Positions 33,285-43,233 of a stretch of 64,000 nucleotides of DNA are shown here, one piece after another. The notes below the pieces were generated by a model. It searched no databases, had not been told where the DNA came from, and was given only the letters and a program-made list of their open reading frames with translations. The translations under genes and the position numbers were made by a program. Numbering within the stretch: the stretch's first letter is position 1; every line of letters begins with the position of its first letter. Source of the DNA: Aquabacterium sp. (GTDB lineage Bacteria > Pseudomonadota > Gammaproteobacteria > Burkholderiales > Burkholderiaceae_C); the NCBI GenBank assembly GCA_023266355.1, contig JAHFQM010000004.1, positions 310,001-374,000 of the forward strand, read 5' to 3'.

Positions 33285-34937
33285 CCAGGCCTCGGGCCGC
33301 GCCCAGTGCGACAGCGGCAAGGTGGTGTCGCAACGCAGCGCACGCGCCTGCTCCTGCGCGCTCAGCCCGTCCCAGCCATCGCCATGCTGCGCCCACTGTT
33401 GCGCCAGCACGGCCTCGTCGGCCTCGGACGCGTCCCCGGCCAGCCGCCGTGCCTGGATGCGCTCGCGCATCACCGCCAGCGGCGCCTGCACGTGCACGAT
33501 GGCCCAAGGGCACCCCAAGCGCTCGGCGATGGCGACGGCCGCCTGGCGTTGCGCCGCGTCCAGGCAGGTGGCGTCCAGGATGACGCGCTGGCCGGCTCGC
33601 AAAGCCGCCTCGGCCAGGGTTTGCAAGCGCGCATAGACGGCCGCGACCTGCGCCGGGGCGTAGCGGCCTGAAGAAGCCATGCGTTGGCGCTCCACGTCCG
33701 AGCGCAAACGCACCGCGCCCCACACACCGAGCAGGCCTTGTGACACGGCCGTCTTGCCGCAGCCCGACACGCCATGCATCAGGACCAGGCCTGGCGTTGG
33801 CGGCTGCGCCAGGCGCAGGCACAGGGCCAGCTCGGCCTGGCCGGCCACCCCCAGCTCGGTGCCAGCCACAGTGCCCGCCCCTGTGCCCGCCTCAACCCCC
33901 GTGCCGGCCGCATCCTTCAGCCGCGCCACCTTGAAGCGCACCAGCGCCCGCCACACCATGCACATCGGCAGCAGGGGCAGGCCGGCGTGGTCGCCCGTGG
34001 CATCGAGGTAGCGGTTGAGCGCGCGCCAGGCCAGGGCCGACGCCCCCTTCGCATGGAGGTCCATGAGCAGGAAGGCCAGGTCGTTCAGGGTGTCGATGGT
34101 GCGCAGGGAGGCATTGAAGTCGATGCCATCGAAGACCGTGACGCGCCCCTCGAACAGGCAGACATTGCCCAGGTGCAGGTCGCCATGCAGCTCGCGCACG
34201 AAACCGGCCTCCCGGCGCGCACGGCACAGCGGCGCCAGCGCCTCCTCCTGCGCCTGCAACCACGCGACGGTGCGCTGCAACTGCGCACGCTCCTGCGCAC
34301 CCTCCTGCGTCCCACGGGCCAGGGCCAGCCACTGCGCGGGAGACTCACCGGTGGCCGCGTGCAGGTCCGACATCAGGCCCAAGCCTTCGCCGCGCACAGG
34401 CTGGGCGCTGGCGTGCAGGGCCACGATCTGGTCGGTCAGGGCGTCGGTGCGGGCGGCCCACACCGCGCTGAGCTCTGGCGTGGGCGCGGCCGCTGGTGAT
34501 GCCACCCCTGCTGGCGCAGGCCATGTCGCAGCGAGCAGTCGGTCCAGCGTCTGTGCCGGGTCGAAGCGGCGCATGCAGACGGCGAAGTCGGCGGCGTCCA
34601 GTGCGGGCGGCGATGCGCGCGAGGCAGTGGATGTGGGCGATCCAGGCACCAAGGCACCCGCCTCGCTCACGCCCACCACGCCCAGGTACAAGGCCGGCGC
34701 CGTGCGGCGGTTGAGCCGCAGCTCCTCCTCACAGGCGTGCTGGCGTGCGGCCAGGCTGCGCTGGTCGATGAACCCCAAGTCCACCGCCTTCTTGAGCTTG
34801 TAGGCGTGTTGCGGCGTGAGCAGCACCCAGCTGATGTGGGTCTCGATGCACGACACCGGCCCCCCTTCCTGCGCGGCCAGCCAGGCCTGCAGGCGCAGCA
34901 CCCGCGCGCACTGGTCGGCGGGTGGCGTGGGCCTCAT
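33249..34937 (-). CDS. Aminoglycoside-phosphotransferase-like / P-loop kinase fusion
   Basis: 562 residues in two parts. The N-terminal half is an APH-like domain with ETHISWVLLTPQHAYKLKK as the ATP-grip and HGDLHLGNV with FDGIDFN as the catalytic and metal segments. The C-terminal third is a P-loop ATPase of the gluconate-kinase-like type with Walker A HGVSGCGKTAV. This fusion is a known uncharacterised family (COG2187 plus COG0645 type, from memory). Its substrate is not known and drug resistance should not be assumed. Its ATG overlaps the sterol-desaturase stop as ATGA; its end overlaps the TetR gene by 36 bases. Confidence 0.85.
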   Translation of the reverse strand: MRPTPPADQCARVLRLQAWLAAQEGGPVSCIETHISWVLLTPQHAYKLKKAVDLGFIDQRSLAARQHACEEELRLNRRTAPALYLGVVGVSEAGALVPGSPTSTASRASPPALDAADFAVCMRRFDPAQTLDRLLAATWPAPAGVASPAAAPTPELSAVWAARTDALTDQIVALHASAQPVRGEGLGLMSDLHAATGESPAQWLALARGTQEGAQERAQLQRTVAWLQAQEEALAPLCRARREAGFVRELHGDLHLGNVCLFEGRVTVFDGIDFNASLRTIDTLNDLAFLLMDLHAKGASALAWRALNRYLDATGDHAGLPLLPMCMVWRALVRFKVARLKDAAGTGVEAGTGAGTVAGTELGVAGQAELALCLRLAQPPTPGLVLMHGVSGCGKTAVSQGLLGVWGAVRLRSDVERQRMASSGRYAPAQVAAVYARLQTLAEAALRAGQRVILDATCLDAAQRQAAVAIAERLGCPWAIVHVQAPLAVMRERIQARRLAGDASEADEAVLAQQWAQHGDGWDGLSAQEQARALRCDTTLPLSHWARPEAWSGLARLGGLLG

Positions 34938-35851
34938 GGCGTGGGCAAACCTTCACCGACCAGCGGGCGCGCAGCCACCTCGGGCGCATCCCGCTGTGGC
35001 ACAGGCTGCCACAGGCCCATGCCCGGCCGCCAGCCTGGCGGCATGAACAGGTAGCCCAGCACGTCGCGCAAGCGGCGCGCCGAGGCCAGGTCGCGCAGCA
35101 AGTCGCCCCAGGTCGTGAACCACACGCGCAGCGGGTTGTGGCTGAGGATGGGCTTGACCAGGCCGTAGCGTGGCGGCACGTCGGCGCGCTCGGGCACGTA
35201 GGTGCCGAACAGGCGGTCGAAAACGAGCAGCACGCCGCCGTAATTGGCGTCGAGGTACTGCGGGTTGCTGGCGTGGTGCACGCGGTGGGCCGACGGCGTG
35301 TTGAGGATGCCTTCCAGCCAGCCCAGTTTCGGCAACCATGTCGCGTGGATCCAGAACTGGTAGAGCAGGTTGAGGGACAGCGCGATGCCCACCAGCTTGG
35401 CGTCGAAGCCCAGCCACACCATGAGCCCGAAGAACACGAACGTGCCCGTGACCTTGCCGAAGATGCCGATGCGCACCGCCGCAGACAGGTTGAGCTCGTT
35501 GGGCGAATGGTGGATGGCGTGGTTCAGCCAGAACCAGCGCACGCGGTGCGAGGCGCGGTGGAACCAGTAGTAGCAGAACTCCAGCCCGACGAAGAGCAGC
35601 AGGAAGGCCTGCCAGCCGTCCAGCGAGAGGTCCATGAGGCGGTGCTCGCGCGCCCAGGCCGTCACCGGGGACGACAGCGCGAAGGGCACGAAGATGTTGA
35701 CGAGCAGGCGCACGACCAAGTCCAGCACCGACACACCCGTGGCCAGCCAGTCATAGGTCTGGCGGCGCGACAGCCACCAGCCTTCCACGAGGGCGGCCAG
35801 CACGATGGCGGGGGTCATGCCGAAGAGCAGGAATTTGTCGAGCGGGGTCAT
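34934..35851 (-). CDS. Sterol desaturase-family membrane di-iron protein
   Basis: 305 residues, about four membrane helices and the three histidine motifs of the fatty acid hydroxylase superfamily: HRASH (about 118-122), HAIHH (131-135) and HRVHH (about 209-213). It should be a di-iron hydroxylase or desaturase of a lipid substrate. Its stop overlaps the start of the kinase fusion (ATGA), so both are read together, but a functional link is not evident. A second, weakly related family member lies at 40,974-41,831. Confidence 0.85.
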   Translation of the reverse strand: MTPLDKFLLFGMTPAIVLAALVEGWWLSRRQTYDWLATGVSVLDLVVRLLVNIFVPFALSSPVTAWAREHRLMDLSLDGWQAFLLLFVGLEFCYYWFHRASHRVRWFWLNHAIHHSPNELNLSAAVRIGIFGKVTGTFVFFGLMVWLGFDAKLVGIALSLNLLYQFWIHATWLPKLGWLEGILNTPSAHRVHHASNPQYLDANYGGVLLVFDRLFGTYVPERADVPPRYGLVKPILSHNPLRVWFTTWGDLLRDLASARRLRDVLGYLFMPPGWRPGMGLWQPVPQRDAPEVAARPLVGEGLPTP

Positions 35852-35902
35852 GGTGGCTCCGGCGTGCTGGGACGGTGTCGAGCGATCTGACCAGGCAGTG
35901 TG

Positions 35903-37015
35903 TCACACCTGCCGGCCGAGCACCTGCATGGCCAGGCCATGCCCGCTCAACCAGGCGCCCTCCACCTTGCCGGCGGCCAACCAGTCGCCACACAGGCCCA
36001 GGCCCTGCTCGGGCAGCCAGTGGCGCAGGCCGGGCGGCGGCGGCAGGCTGTCGGCGTATCGCCAACGGTGGGCCGTCCAGGCCGCGGGGCTCGGCCCACC
36101 CCAGCCGGCAAAGGCGGCCAGCAGGGCCTCTGCGGCGACTTCGGGGGTGTCTTCGATGTGGGCCTCGCTCCACTCGGGGCTGGCGTGCAGCACCCAGGTC
36201 TCGCACGCCGTCGCAGACATGGTCCGGCCGGGCTTGTGGCTGTCACGCGCCATCCAGCGCAAGGGCCCGGCGTTCACGAAGGCGGCATCGAAGGGCAAGT
36301 CCACGGGCGCGTCGAAACGCAGCATCAGCGCCCAGCAGCCGCGCATGGTCACGGCCGCGGCGACATCGGCCAGCGCTTGGGCATGAGCCCGGGCGTCCGC
36401 ATCCGCATCCGCAACTGCGCCATCCATGCCTTGCCACCCCCGCCGCAGCAACGTGTCGGCCTGGGGCGCAGGCATGGCCAGCACCAGCGCATCGAAGGCC
36501 TCGGGCAGCCAGCCGTGTTCGGCCGTGCCCAGGCGCCAACGCGCACCGTCGCGCTGCACGGCCTGGACGGTGTGCCCGGTGCGCACGCCCAGACCCTCGG
36601 CCAGCCACTGCGCGGGCGAGGTCATGCGCGGCACACCGACGTGGCGCACCAGGCCACCATCACCGCCCTCACGCGCATCACCAACACCCCCCGATGCACC
36701 GCCGCCCAGGGATCCCCGAAGGTCGCGTTGCGGGTCATCGCCCCCCAGCACCGCGATGCGCGGCGTCCAGGGCGCGGCCACGCCAACGTCGGTCCAGCGC
36801 GCCACTTCGGCGGCAAAGGCCGGGTGACGCGCGGTGAAGTACTGGGCGCCATGGTCGGCCTGCCAGCCCTCGCCGCGGCGGGTGCTCATGCGGCCGGCCA
36901 CGCCGCGGCTCTTGTCCAGCACGGTGACTTGCAGGCCTGCGCTGCGCAAGGCCTGGGCACAGCTCAGGCCGGCCAGGCCCGCGCCGACGACGGCCACGGA
37001 AGAAATGGATGTCAT
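35903..37015 (-). CDS. Renalase-like FAD-dependent amine oxidase family protein
   Basis: 370 residues. N-terminal FAD fold VAVVGAGLAGLSCAQALRSA, then KSRGVAGRMSTRR and ADHGAQYFTAR, the signature of bacterial renalase-like proteins. Bacterial renalases oxidise isomeric alpha/beta dihydro-NAD(P) to normal cofactors; that role is plausible but not shown here. It follows slyX by 12 bases, so OYE, slyX and this gene probably form an operon. Confidence 0.87.
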   Translation of the reverse strand: MTSISSVAVVGAGLAGLSCAQALRSAGLQVTVLDKSRGVAGRMSTRRGEGWQADHGAQYFTARHPAFAAEVARWTDVGVAAPWTPRIAVLGGDDPQRDLRGSLGGGASGGVGDAREGGDGGLVRHVGVPRMTSPAQWLAEGLGVRTGHTVQAVQRDGARWRLGTAEHGWLPEAFDALVLAMPAPQADTLLRRGWQGMDGAVADADADARAHAQALADVAAAVTMRGCWALMLRFDAPVDLPFDAAFVNAGPLRWMARDSHKPGRTMSATACETWVLHASPEWSEAHIEDTPEVAAEALLAAFAGWGGPSPAAWTAHRWRYADSLPPPPGLRHWLPEQGLGLCGDWLAAGKVEGAWLSGHGLAMQVLGRQV

Positions 37016-37027
37016 GGCGGGGGCCGT

Positions 37028-37312
37028 TCAGTAATGCGGGGGCAGCTCGTCGCGCAGGCTGCGGAAGGCGGTGGGCTGGCTGTCGGTCTGCTGCTGGCGC
37101 AAGGCGCTCAGCTCGCGCAACAGCAGGTCGATCTGGCGCTGCTGCGCGACGATGGTCTCGTTGAGGTGGTCGAGCAGGTCTTCGGTGAAGGCGGACTTGA
37201 TCTCCAGCTCGGTGAGGCGCTGCTCGGTGCGCTCGGCCTCCGAGGCGGGTGCCGTGGCCTGGGTGGCAGAAGGTGCGGAAGAAGGTGAAGGCATGGCCGT
37301 ATTGGACAGCAT
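37028..37312 (-). CDS. slyX: SlyX family protein
   Basis: 94 residues. Coiled-coil region ERTEQRLTELEIKSAFTEDL to LLLRELSALRQQ, and the family ending Pro-Pro-His-Tyr. Function of SlyX is not known in detail. Two starts are possible, 37312 and 37294; neither has a strong ribosome binding site. It lies 17 bases after the old yellow enzyme gene. Confidence 0.85.
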   Translation of the reverse strand: MLSNTAMPSPSSAPSATQATAPASEAERTEQRLTELEIKSAFTEDLLDHLNETIVAQQRQIDLLLRELSALRQQQTDSQPTAFRSLRDELPPHY

Positions 37313-37328
37313 CAGGACAGCATCGGCG

Positions 37329-38438
37329 TCAAGGCAGGTTGAACAGCTCGCGCAGGCCCGCGGGCTGGCAGCGCAGGTACTGCGGCGGCGCGTGCACGCG
37401 CGCACCGAGCCGTGCCGCGGCATGCCAGGGCCAGCGCGGGTTGTAGAGCATGGCCCGCGCCAGCCCCACCAGATCGGCCTGGCCCGAAGCCACCACGGCC
37501 TCGGCCTGCTCGGGCTCGGTGATCAGGCCCACGCCGATGGTCGGCAGGCCCACCTCGCGCTTGATGGCCTCGGCAAAGGGCAGCTGGTAGCCGGGCGCCA
37601 GCGCGATCTGCTGCTGGGCCGACAGCCCACCGCTGGAGACGTGGACGAAGTCGCAGCCGCGCGCACGCAGGGCCTGGGCGAACACCTGGCTTTGCGCCAG
37701 GTCCCAGCCACCGGGCACCCAGTCGGTGGCCGAGATGCGCACGCCCACGGCCATGCCGGCCGGCACAGCCTCGCGCACCGCGTCGAACACCTCCAGCGGG
37801 AAACGCATGCGCCCTGCCAGCGGGCCACCGTGGGCATCGGTGCGCGCATTGCTCAGGGGCGAGAGGAATTGGTGCAGCAGGTAGCCGTGCGCTGCGTGGA
37901 TCTCGATGAGGTCCAGGCCCAGGCGGTGGGCGCGCCGGGCCGCGTCGGCAAAGGCCTGGCGGATGCGGCGCAGCCCTGTGCCATCCAGGGACTCGGGCGC
38001 GGGGTCACTGTCCCGGAATGGCACAGCCGAGGGCGCCACCGTTTGCCAGCCGCCGTTGTCAGGCAAGACACCCGGCAACACGCGCGCACCGCCCGTCCAC
38101 GGCGCGGCCACCGAGGCCTTGCGCCCCGCGTGCGCCAGCTGGATGCCCCAGCGGATGGGCGAATGCTTGCGCGCGGCGTCCAGCACACGGCGCAAGGCCG
38201 CCTCGGTGTCATCGGACCACAGCCCCAGGTCCAGCGGCGAGATGCGGCCCTCGGGCGTCACGGCCGTGGCCTCCAGGATGAACAGCCCCGCGCCCGACAG
38301 CGCCAAGTGGCCCAGGTGCATGAGGTGCCAGTCGCTGGCTCGGCCGTCTTGTGCCGAGTATTGGCACATCGGCGCGATCACGATGCGGTTGTCCAGCGGG
38401 AGTGAACCGAGGGTGAAAGGTGAAAACAAATGGCCCAT
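37329..38438 (-). CDS. NADH:flavin oxidoreductase, old yellow enzyme family (YqjM/XenA type)
   Basis: 369 residues. A TIM-barrel FMN enzyme that reduces activated C=C bonds with NAD(P)H. Cys25 and Tyr27 (APMCQYSA) are the active-site pair of the thermophilic-like class; HAGRKAS, IEIHAAHGYLLHQFLSP and GRMRFPLEVFDAVR follow. The start at MGHLFSPF is chosen from the family N-terminus. It is divergent from the phasin gene; the intergenic region contains GGCAC/GTGCC (38473-38485), a small inverted repeat. It heads the operon with slyX and the renalase-like gene. Confidence 0.92.
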   Translation of the reverse strand: MGHLFSPFTLGSLPLDNRIVIAPMCQYSAQDGRASDWHLMHLGHLALSGAGLFILEATAVTPEGRISPLDLGLWSDDTEAALRRVLDAARKHSPIRWGIQLAHAGRKASVAAPWTGGARVLPGVLPDNGGWQTVAPSAVPFRDSDPAPESLDGTGLRRIRQAFADAARRAHRLGLDLIEIHAAHGYLLHQFLSPLSNARTDAHGGPLAGRMRFPLEVFDAVREAVPAGMAVGVRISATDWVPGGWDLAQSQVFAQALRARGCDFVHVSSGGLSAQQQIALAPGYQLPFAEAIKREVGLPTIGVGLITEPEQAEAVVASGQADLVGLARAMLYNPRWPWHAAARLGARVHAPPQYLRCQPAGLRELFNLP

Positions 38439-38472
38439 GGCACGCTTTCTGCAAGATGTGTTGCAAAGGTCT

Positions 38473-38485
38473 GGCACATTGTGCC
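38473..38485. promoter_or_regulatory. Short inverted repeat between OYE and phasin genes
   Basis: GGCAC (38473-38477) and GTGCC (38481-38485) with an ATT spacer. It is 35 bases upstream of the OYE start. It may be an operator for OYE, but the arms are short and chance is possible. Confidence 0.25.
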
Positions 38486-38585
38486 CACCTGCCTCCGGGT
38501 TTGCTGGTGCGCGCGGCATGTCCCTGCGCGACCGTTTGCCTCGCTTGCCTGCCTGTCCTCACCTTTTGCCGAAAGGCCTCGCGCC

Positions 38586-39014
38586 ATGTCCCTCGCCCAT
38601 CCCGACACCCACCCGGACGCCCAGCAGCACCTGACCACGCAGGCCATCGAGCTCTCCATGGCCGCCCCCCAGGTGGTGGCGCAGCGCCTCACGCGCATGG
38701 CCATGGCCGGCATCAACCCCAGCCAGGGCGACCACGACGAGCTCATGCTCATGGGCAGCGAAAAGCTGCTGGCCTTCCAGCAATCCTGGGTGGCGATGTG
38801 GAACCAGGCCTGGCACGCCCAAGTGGCGCTGGCCGAATCGCTCACGCGCGGCTCGCTCGCTCTGGCCAGTGGTCACAACGCCCACGGCGACCACCCAGCC
38901 CAGGTGCTGATGCAGATGCCGACGGCGGCGGCCAAGGTGCTGTCGGCCGGCCTGGCGCCGGTGCACGACCAGACCATGGCCAACGCCCGGCGCCTCTCGG
39001 CCGCGGGCGCCTGA
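38586..39014 (+). CDS. Phasin-like polyhydroxyalkanoate granule protein
   Basis: 142 residues, mostly helical with no signal peptide. The segment ELSMAAPQVVAQRLTRMAMAG followed by MGSEKLLAFQQSWVAM matches the betaproteobacterial phasin-like PHA granule proteins as I recall them. It would coat polyhydroxyalkanoate granules. Start chosen from the family N-terminus. It is followed 20 bases later by the TrhA-like gene. No PHA synthase gene is in the window. Confidence 0.65.
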   Translation: MSLAHPDTHPDAQQHLTTQAIELSMAAPQVVAQRLTRMAMAGINPSQGDHDELMLMGSEKLLAFQQSWVAMWNQAWHAQVALAESLTRGSLALASGHNAHGDHPAQVLMQMPTAAAKVLSAGLAPVHDQTMANARRLSAAGA

Positions 39015-39034
39015 GCCCCATCCTGCGAGCCCCC

Positions 39035-39649
39035 ATGCACCACGGCGAACGCTTCAACACCCTCACCCACCTGCTGGGCCTCTTGCTGGCCGTGGTGGGC
39101 ACGGTGTGCCTGCTGGGCCAGCCCGGCGTCTGGCAAGACGCGGACAAGCTGGCCTGCATGTCGGTGTTCTGCGCCGCCATGGTGATGCTCTACATGGCCT
39201 CGTCGGCCTTCCACGGCCTGCGCGGCCAGGCCCGCTTGTGGTGGGCCAAGGCCGACCACTGCGCCATCTTCCTGATGATCGCGGGCACCTACACGCCCTT
39301 TGCCGTCCTCAGCATCGGCGGGCTGCTGGGCGCGGCCTTGCTGGCCGGGGTCTGGGGCCTGGCGGTGCTGGGCATCGTGCGGGAGCTGCGCGCCCACGCG
39401 GACGCCGCCCCCTCGCTGCCGCTCTACCTGCTGATGGGCTGGCTGGGCGCGGCCTCGGCCGCCACCCTGCTGGACCGCCTGAGCACGCCCGGTGCCTTGC
39501 TGCTCCTGCTGGGGGGCTTGCTGTACACCGTGGGCGTGGTCTTCTACGTCAAGGGCGAGCGCTGGCGCCATGCGCATGGCATCTGGCACCTGTTCGTCAT
39601 GGGCGGCAGCGCCTCGCACTACCTCACGGTGTACTACTTCGTGGCCTGA
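39035..39649 (+). CDS. Hemolysin III / TrhA family membrane protein
   Basis: 204 residues with seven predicted membrane helices. SSAFHGL near the second helix, [16 protein letters not shown] in the middle and the late [16 protein letters not shown] supply the Ser, Asp and His residues of the PAQR/Hly-III metal site. E. coli TrhA is linked to membrane-energy homeostasis; hemolysis is not a safe assumption. Its 3' end overlaps the convergent alaC by 16 bases. Confidence 0.88.
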   Translation: MHHGERFNTLTHLLGLLLAVVGTVCLLGQPGVWQDADKLACMSVFCAAMVMLYMASSAFHGLRGQARLWWAKADHCAIFLMIAGTYTPFAVLSIGGLLGAALLAGVWGLAVLGIVRELRAHADAAPSLPLYLLMGWLGAASAATLLDRLSTPGALLLLLGGLLYTVGVVFYVKGERWRHAHGIWHLFVMGGSASHYLTVYYFVA

Positions 39650-40905
39650 GCCGACGGTGCCGCGGCGACGGGCCCCACAGCGGCCGCAGCGGCCAAAGGG
39701 ACAGGCACCAGCCCATCGGCCTTGAACATCGCCTTGATGCCGCGGATGGCCTGGCGGATGCGCGCCTCGTTCTCGATCAGCGCAAAGCGCACGTGGTCGT
39801 CGCCATGGTCGCCAAAACCGATGCCCGGCGACACGCACACCTTGGCCTTGTCCAGCATCTGCCGCGCGAACTCCAGCGAACCCATCTCGCGGTAAGCCTC
39901 GGGGATCTTCGCCCAGATGTACATCGAGGCTTTGGGCTTCTCGACCATCCAGCCGGCTTCGTGCAGGCCCTTGACCAGCACATCGCGGCGGCTCTGGTAC
40001 TGCGCGGTGATGTCTTTCACGCACTGCTGGTCGCCTTCGAGTGCCGCGATGGCGGCCACCTGCAGCGGCGTGAAGGTGCCGTAGTCGTGGTAACTTTTGA
40101 TGCGGGCCAGTGCGGCCACGAGGTCGGGGTTGCCGACCATGAAGCCGATGCGCCAGCCGGCCATGTTGTAGCTTTTGCTGAGCGTGAAGAACTCGACGGC
40201 GATGTCCTTCGCCCCCGGCACCTGCATGATGGACGGGGCCTTCCAACCATCGAAAACGATGTCGGCATAGGCCAGGTCATGGACCACGAAGATGTCGTGC
40301 TTCCTGGCCAGCGCGATCACGCGTTCGAAGAAATCGAGCTCCACGCACTGGGCGGTGGGGTTGCTGGGAAAGCCCAGCACCATCATCTTGGGCTTGGGGT
40401 AGCTGCCGCGGATGGCTTTTTCCAGCTCGGCGAAGAAGTCCACGCCCGGGATGAGCGGCACCGAGCGGATGTCGGCCCCGGCGATGACCGCGCCATAGAT
40501 GTGGATGGGGTAGCTCGGGTCGGGCACCAGCACGGTGTCGCCGCGGTCCAGCGTGGCCAGCATCAGGTGGGCCAGGCCCTCTTTCGAACCGATGGTGACG
40601 ATGGCTTCCTTGTCGGCGTCGATGTCCACGCCGTACCGCGCCTTGTACCAGTGCGAGATGGCCCGGCGCAGGCGCGGGATGCCCTTGGAGGCCGAGTAGC
40701 CGTGGGTGTCGGGCCGTTGGGCGACTTCGGTGAGCTTGGCGACGATGTGCGGTGGCGTGGCCCCATCGGGGTTGCCCATGCTCATGTCGATGATGTCTTC
40801 CCCGCGGCGGCGGGCGGCCAGCTTGAGTTCGGCCGTGATGTTGAAGACGTAGGGAGGGAGGCGATCGATGCGCGCAAAGCGGCGCTTGCCCGGCAAAGTG
40901 GACAT
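39634..40905 (-). CDS. alaC: Alanine transaminase AlaC-type aminotransferase
   Basis: PLP-dependent class I/II transaminase, 423 residues. The PLP lysine lies in [12 protein letters not shown], and [20 protein letters not shown] and [12 protein letters not shown] are family signatures of AlaC (YfdZ). It exchanges alanine and 2-oxoglutarate in the main. Expected upstream partners (homoserine dehydrogenase) are not here. The C-terminal 25 residues are an Ala/Val-rich extension. Confidence 0.88.
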   Translation of the reverse strand: MSTLPGKRRFARIDRLPPYVFNITAELKLAARRRGEDIIDMSMGNPDGATPPHIVAKLTEVAQRPDTHGYSASKGIPRLRRAISHWYKARYGVDIDADKEAIVTIGSKEGLAHLMLATLDRGDTVLVPDPSYPIHIYGAVIAGADIRSVPLIPGVDFFAELEKAIRGSYPKPKMMVLGFPSNPTAQCVELDFFERVIALARKHDIFVVHDLAYADIVFDGWKAPSIMQVPGAKDIAVEFFTLSKSYNMAGWRIGFMVGNPDLVAALARIKSYHDYGTFTPLQVAAIAALEGDQQCVKDITAQYQSRRDVLVKGLHEAGWMVEKPKASMYIWAKIPEAYREMGSLEFARQMLDKAKVCVSPGIGFGDHGDDHVRFALIENEARIRQAIRGIKAMFKADGLVPVPLAAAAAVGPVAAAPSAQATK

Positions 40906-40973
40906 GGTTTTCTTTCACGTGGGCGCCCGGAACCGTCCGAGCGACGTGGGCCCTGCAAGGCACAGGGCTTGGG

Positions 40974-41831
40974 TCACATCATAGACAAACCCGGGCGCTC
41001 GGCAACATCGCCCTCAACCCGTGAACGGGTGACCTGTTCGAAGCGCGTGAAGTAGTCCGCACGCTCGGTGCCCAACCAGCGGTCCCACCAGGTGAACCAC
41101 AAGCCGTAGTTGCCCTGAGCGAATTCGTGGTGCAAATGGTGGTGTGTGGTCGTCGTGAAACGCCCGCCCAGCCAGTGGCGAATGAAGCCACGCGGCATGA
41201 CCTCCACAGCCGCATGCCCATGGGCATTGCGCACGATCTGGTGGATGCCCGCGGCAAACAACACAATGCCGGGCAGCGGCACCACCAGGAGTGCCAAAGG
41301 CACGTACAAGCCATTGATGAGCGCTTCGATGGGATGGAAGGCATAAGCCGCCCAGGGTGAGGGGTGGCGAGAGCGGTGGTGCAGGCCATGCACATGACGG
41401 AACCACCAGGGCGTGTGCAAAAGGCGGTGCGTGGCATAGAAGTAGGCGTCGTGCCACAGGATGAGCGCTGGCAGGCTGAGCACCGCCCACCACCACCCGT
41501 GCTGGGTCGGATCGGCGTCAATTTCGATGCGGCCTGCGATGACACCGGCAAACACCACCAGGCTGGTGGCGGCAAACACCATCATCGATGTGAGCGAGTA
41601 CATGGCTTCGCGGCGCATGTCGCGCCCCTGCGGCCACGCCCCGATGAGGCGGTGCGCCAAGCGCCTGCGCAAGAGCACGTGCAGACCCAACCACAGCAGC
41701 AGCACACCCACAGCGTAAAAGATGAACTCCATCGTGAAGCTGCGTTGGAATTGCTGAGCCACCGCCAGCCAGGCAGCAGGGTCGTCCCAAGGGCTGAGGG
41801 ACACAAAACGTGGGTCAAAGCGTGGGTCCAT
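40974..41831 (-). CDS. Sterol desaturase-family membrane di-iron protein (second copy)
   Basis: 285 residues with about five membrane helices. The histidine clusters are HDAYFYATH, HGLHH with RSRH, and HHHLHH, so all three di-iron motifs are present. Its sequence is clearly different from the copy at 34,934. The start MDPRFDP is chosen because it gives a normal N-terminus; a later Met (MEFIFY) is also possible. Substrate unknown. Confidence 0.83.
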   Translation of the reverse strand: MDPRFDPRFVSLSPWDDPAAWLAVAQQFQRSFTMEFIFYAVGVLLLWLGLHVLLRRRLAHRLIGAWPQGRDMRREAMYSLTSMMVFAATSLVVFAGVIAGRIEIDADPTQHGWWWAVLSLPALILWHDAYFYATHRLLHTPWWFRHVHGLHHRSRHPSPWAAYAFHPIEALINGLYVPLALLVVPLPGIVLFAAGIHQIVRNAHGHAAVEVMPRGFIRHWLGGRFTTTTHHHLHHEFAQGNYGLWFTWWDRWLGTERADYFTRFEQVTRSRVEGDVAERPGLSMM

Positions 41832-42081
41832 GGCGGCTCCAGCGGCATGCACTGACAAATCCGCCAGACCGCACGGACACCTTGTACTGCGACGACACCG
41901 CACCCTACAACAAAATCAGGCGCGGCGCGGGGCACGACCCATCTGACATCCCGCGTGACCGCATTTCACCGCGCAGGCGAGCCAGAGCGCGCTATCCTTT
42001 CGACCTCTGTCAGGGCGCAGGCACGCGCCGCCCCTCTGGCAGGCGCAGTATCAGGAAGCCGAGCCAGGGGAGTCACAGCAG

Positions 42082-43233
42082 GTGCGCGGATGGATGTTCA
42101 AGCTCTTGCAGGCCGGCCCGGTGTCGGGCTGGCTGGCGGCATGGTGCTGCGGCCTGGCGCTGACGCACGCCGGTCACGCGCAGGCAGGCCTGATCCCCAG
42201 CGCCGTCGCCGCAGCAGCCGACAAGGGCGCCTTGCGCGTGCTGGCCTGGCCGGGCTATGCCGAACCCGAAGTGGTGCGCAGCTTCACCGCACGCACCGGC
42301 GTGCGCGTGGAAGTCACGGTGGTGGACACCGACGAGGCCCTCTGGCAGAAGCTCAACGCCGCGGGCAAGGCCAACGGCAGCGGCAACGGCACCGAGGGCT
42401 TCGATGTTTTTGCCGTGAACACGGCCGAATTGCAGCGCTACGTGGCCAGCAACCTCGTGCAGGGCATCGACGTCAGGCGCATCCCCAACACCCGCCTGCA
42501 GCTGCCGCGTTTTCGCGACCGGGCGGCCATCCCGGGGCTGGTGCGACAGGGCGCGCGGGGCGAGCAGGTCATGGGCATCCCCTTCACCTATTCGGCGATG
42601 GGCCTGATCTTCGACAAACGCCAGCTGCGCGAGCCCCCGACCTCCATGGCCGCGCTGTGGGACCCGGCCCTGCAAGGCAAGGTCGTGATCTACAACGGCG
42701 GCACACACAATTTCTCGCTGGCGGCCCTGGCCATGGGCTGGGATGCACCCTTCCAATATGCCGACACGCAGTGGCAGGCCGGCGCCGACAAGCTCATCGC
42801 GCTGCGGCGCAATGCGGTGGCGGTGTACACGCAGCCGCAAGAGTCCGCTCGCCTGTTCATCCGCCACCATGCCGCCTTGATGTTCGCCAACTACGGCACG
42901 CAGCAGTTGAACCTGCTGAAAGCGGCCGGGGCCGACGTGGGCTATGCCATCCCGCCAGATGGCGCCCTGGCCTGGCTGGACTGCTGGGCCATCCCGCGCA
43001 ACGCCCCCCACCGCAACCTGGCCCACGCCTGGATCGACCACCTGCTGGGCGTCGAAGCCAGCACGCTGCTGGTCACGCGCCAAGGCCTCTCCAGCACCGT
43101 GAGCGAGACCGGCCAGGACGACACGCACCCGCGGCTGCTGTGGCTGGCCCCCGTCGAGGACGCCATGCGGCGCGAGACCCTCTGGCGCCGCATCCGCTCA
43201 GGTGACCGCCTGGGCAAGGTGATGGCGCCATGA
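42082..43233 (+). CDS. PotD/PotF-like periplasmic binding protein coupled to a diguanylate cyclase
   Basis: 383 residues. A signal peptide (about 1-34, ending HAQA) precedes a type II periplasmic binding fold. LRVLAWPGYAEPEVVRSF, FDVFAVN, GIPFTYSAMGLIFD and YAIPPDGALAWLDCWAIP are typical of spermidine/putrescine-binding proteins. GTG at 42082 is chosen because AGGGGAG lies 9 bases upstream; ATG at 42094 is possible. No ABC permease or ATPase gene is near. Instead the stop overlaps the start of a membrane diguanylate cyclase (ATGA). This suggests a sensory rather than a transport role, as with NspS and MbaA in Vibrio cholerae. Confidence 0.85.
   Translation: MRGWMFKLLQAGPVSGWLAAWCCGLALTHAGHAQAGLIPSAVAAAADKGALRVLAWPGYAEPEVVRSFTARTGVRVEVTVVDTDEALWQKLNAAGKANGSGNGTEGFDVFAVNTAELQRYVASNLVQGIDVRRIPNTRLQLPRFRDRAAIPGLVRQGARGEQVMGIPFTYSAMGLIFDKRQLREPPTSMAALWDPALQGKVVIYNGGTHNFSLAALAMGWDAPFQYADTQWQAGADKLIALRRNAVAVYTQPQESARLFIRHHAALMFANYGTQQLNLLKAAGADVGYAIPPDGALAWLDCWAIPRNAPHRNLAHAWIDHLLGVEASTLLVTRQGLSSTVSETGQDDTHPRLLWLAPVEDAMRRETLWRRIRSGDRLGKVMAP

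Noticed and set aside
33249..34937. Calling the APH-like/P-loop fusion an antibiotic resistance gene
   Set aside because: The family is widespread and uncharacterised, and the gene sits among chromosomal metabolic genes without mobility signs.
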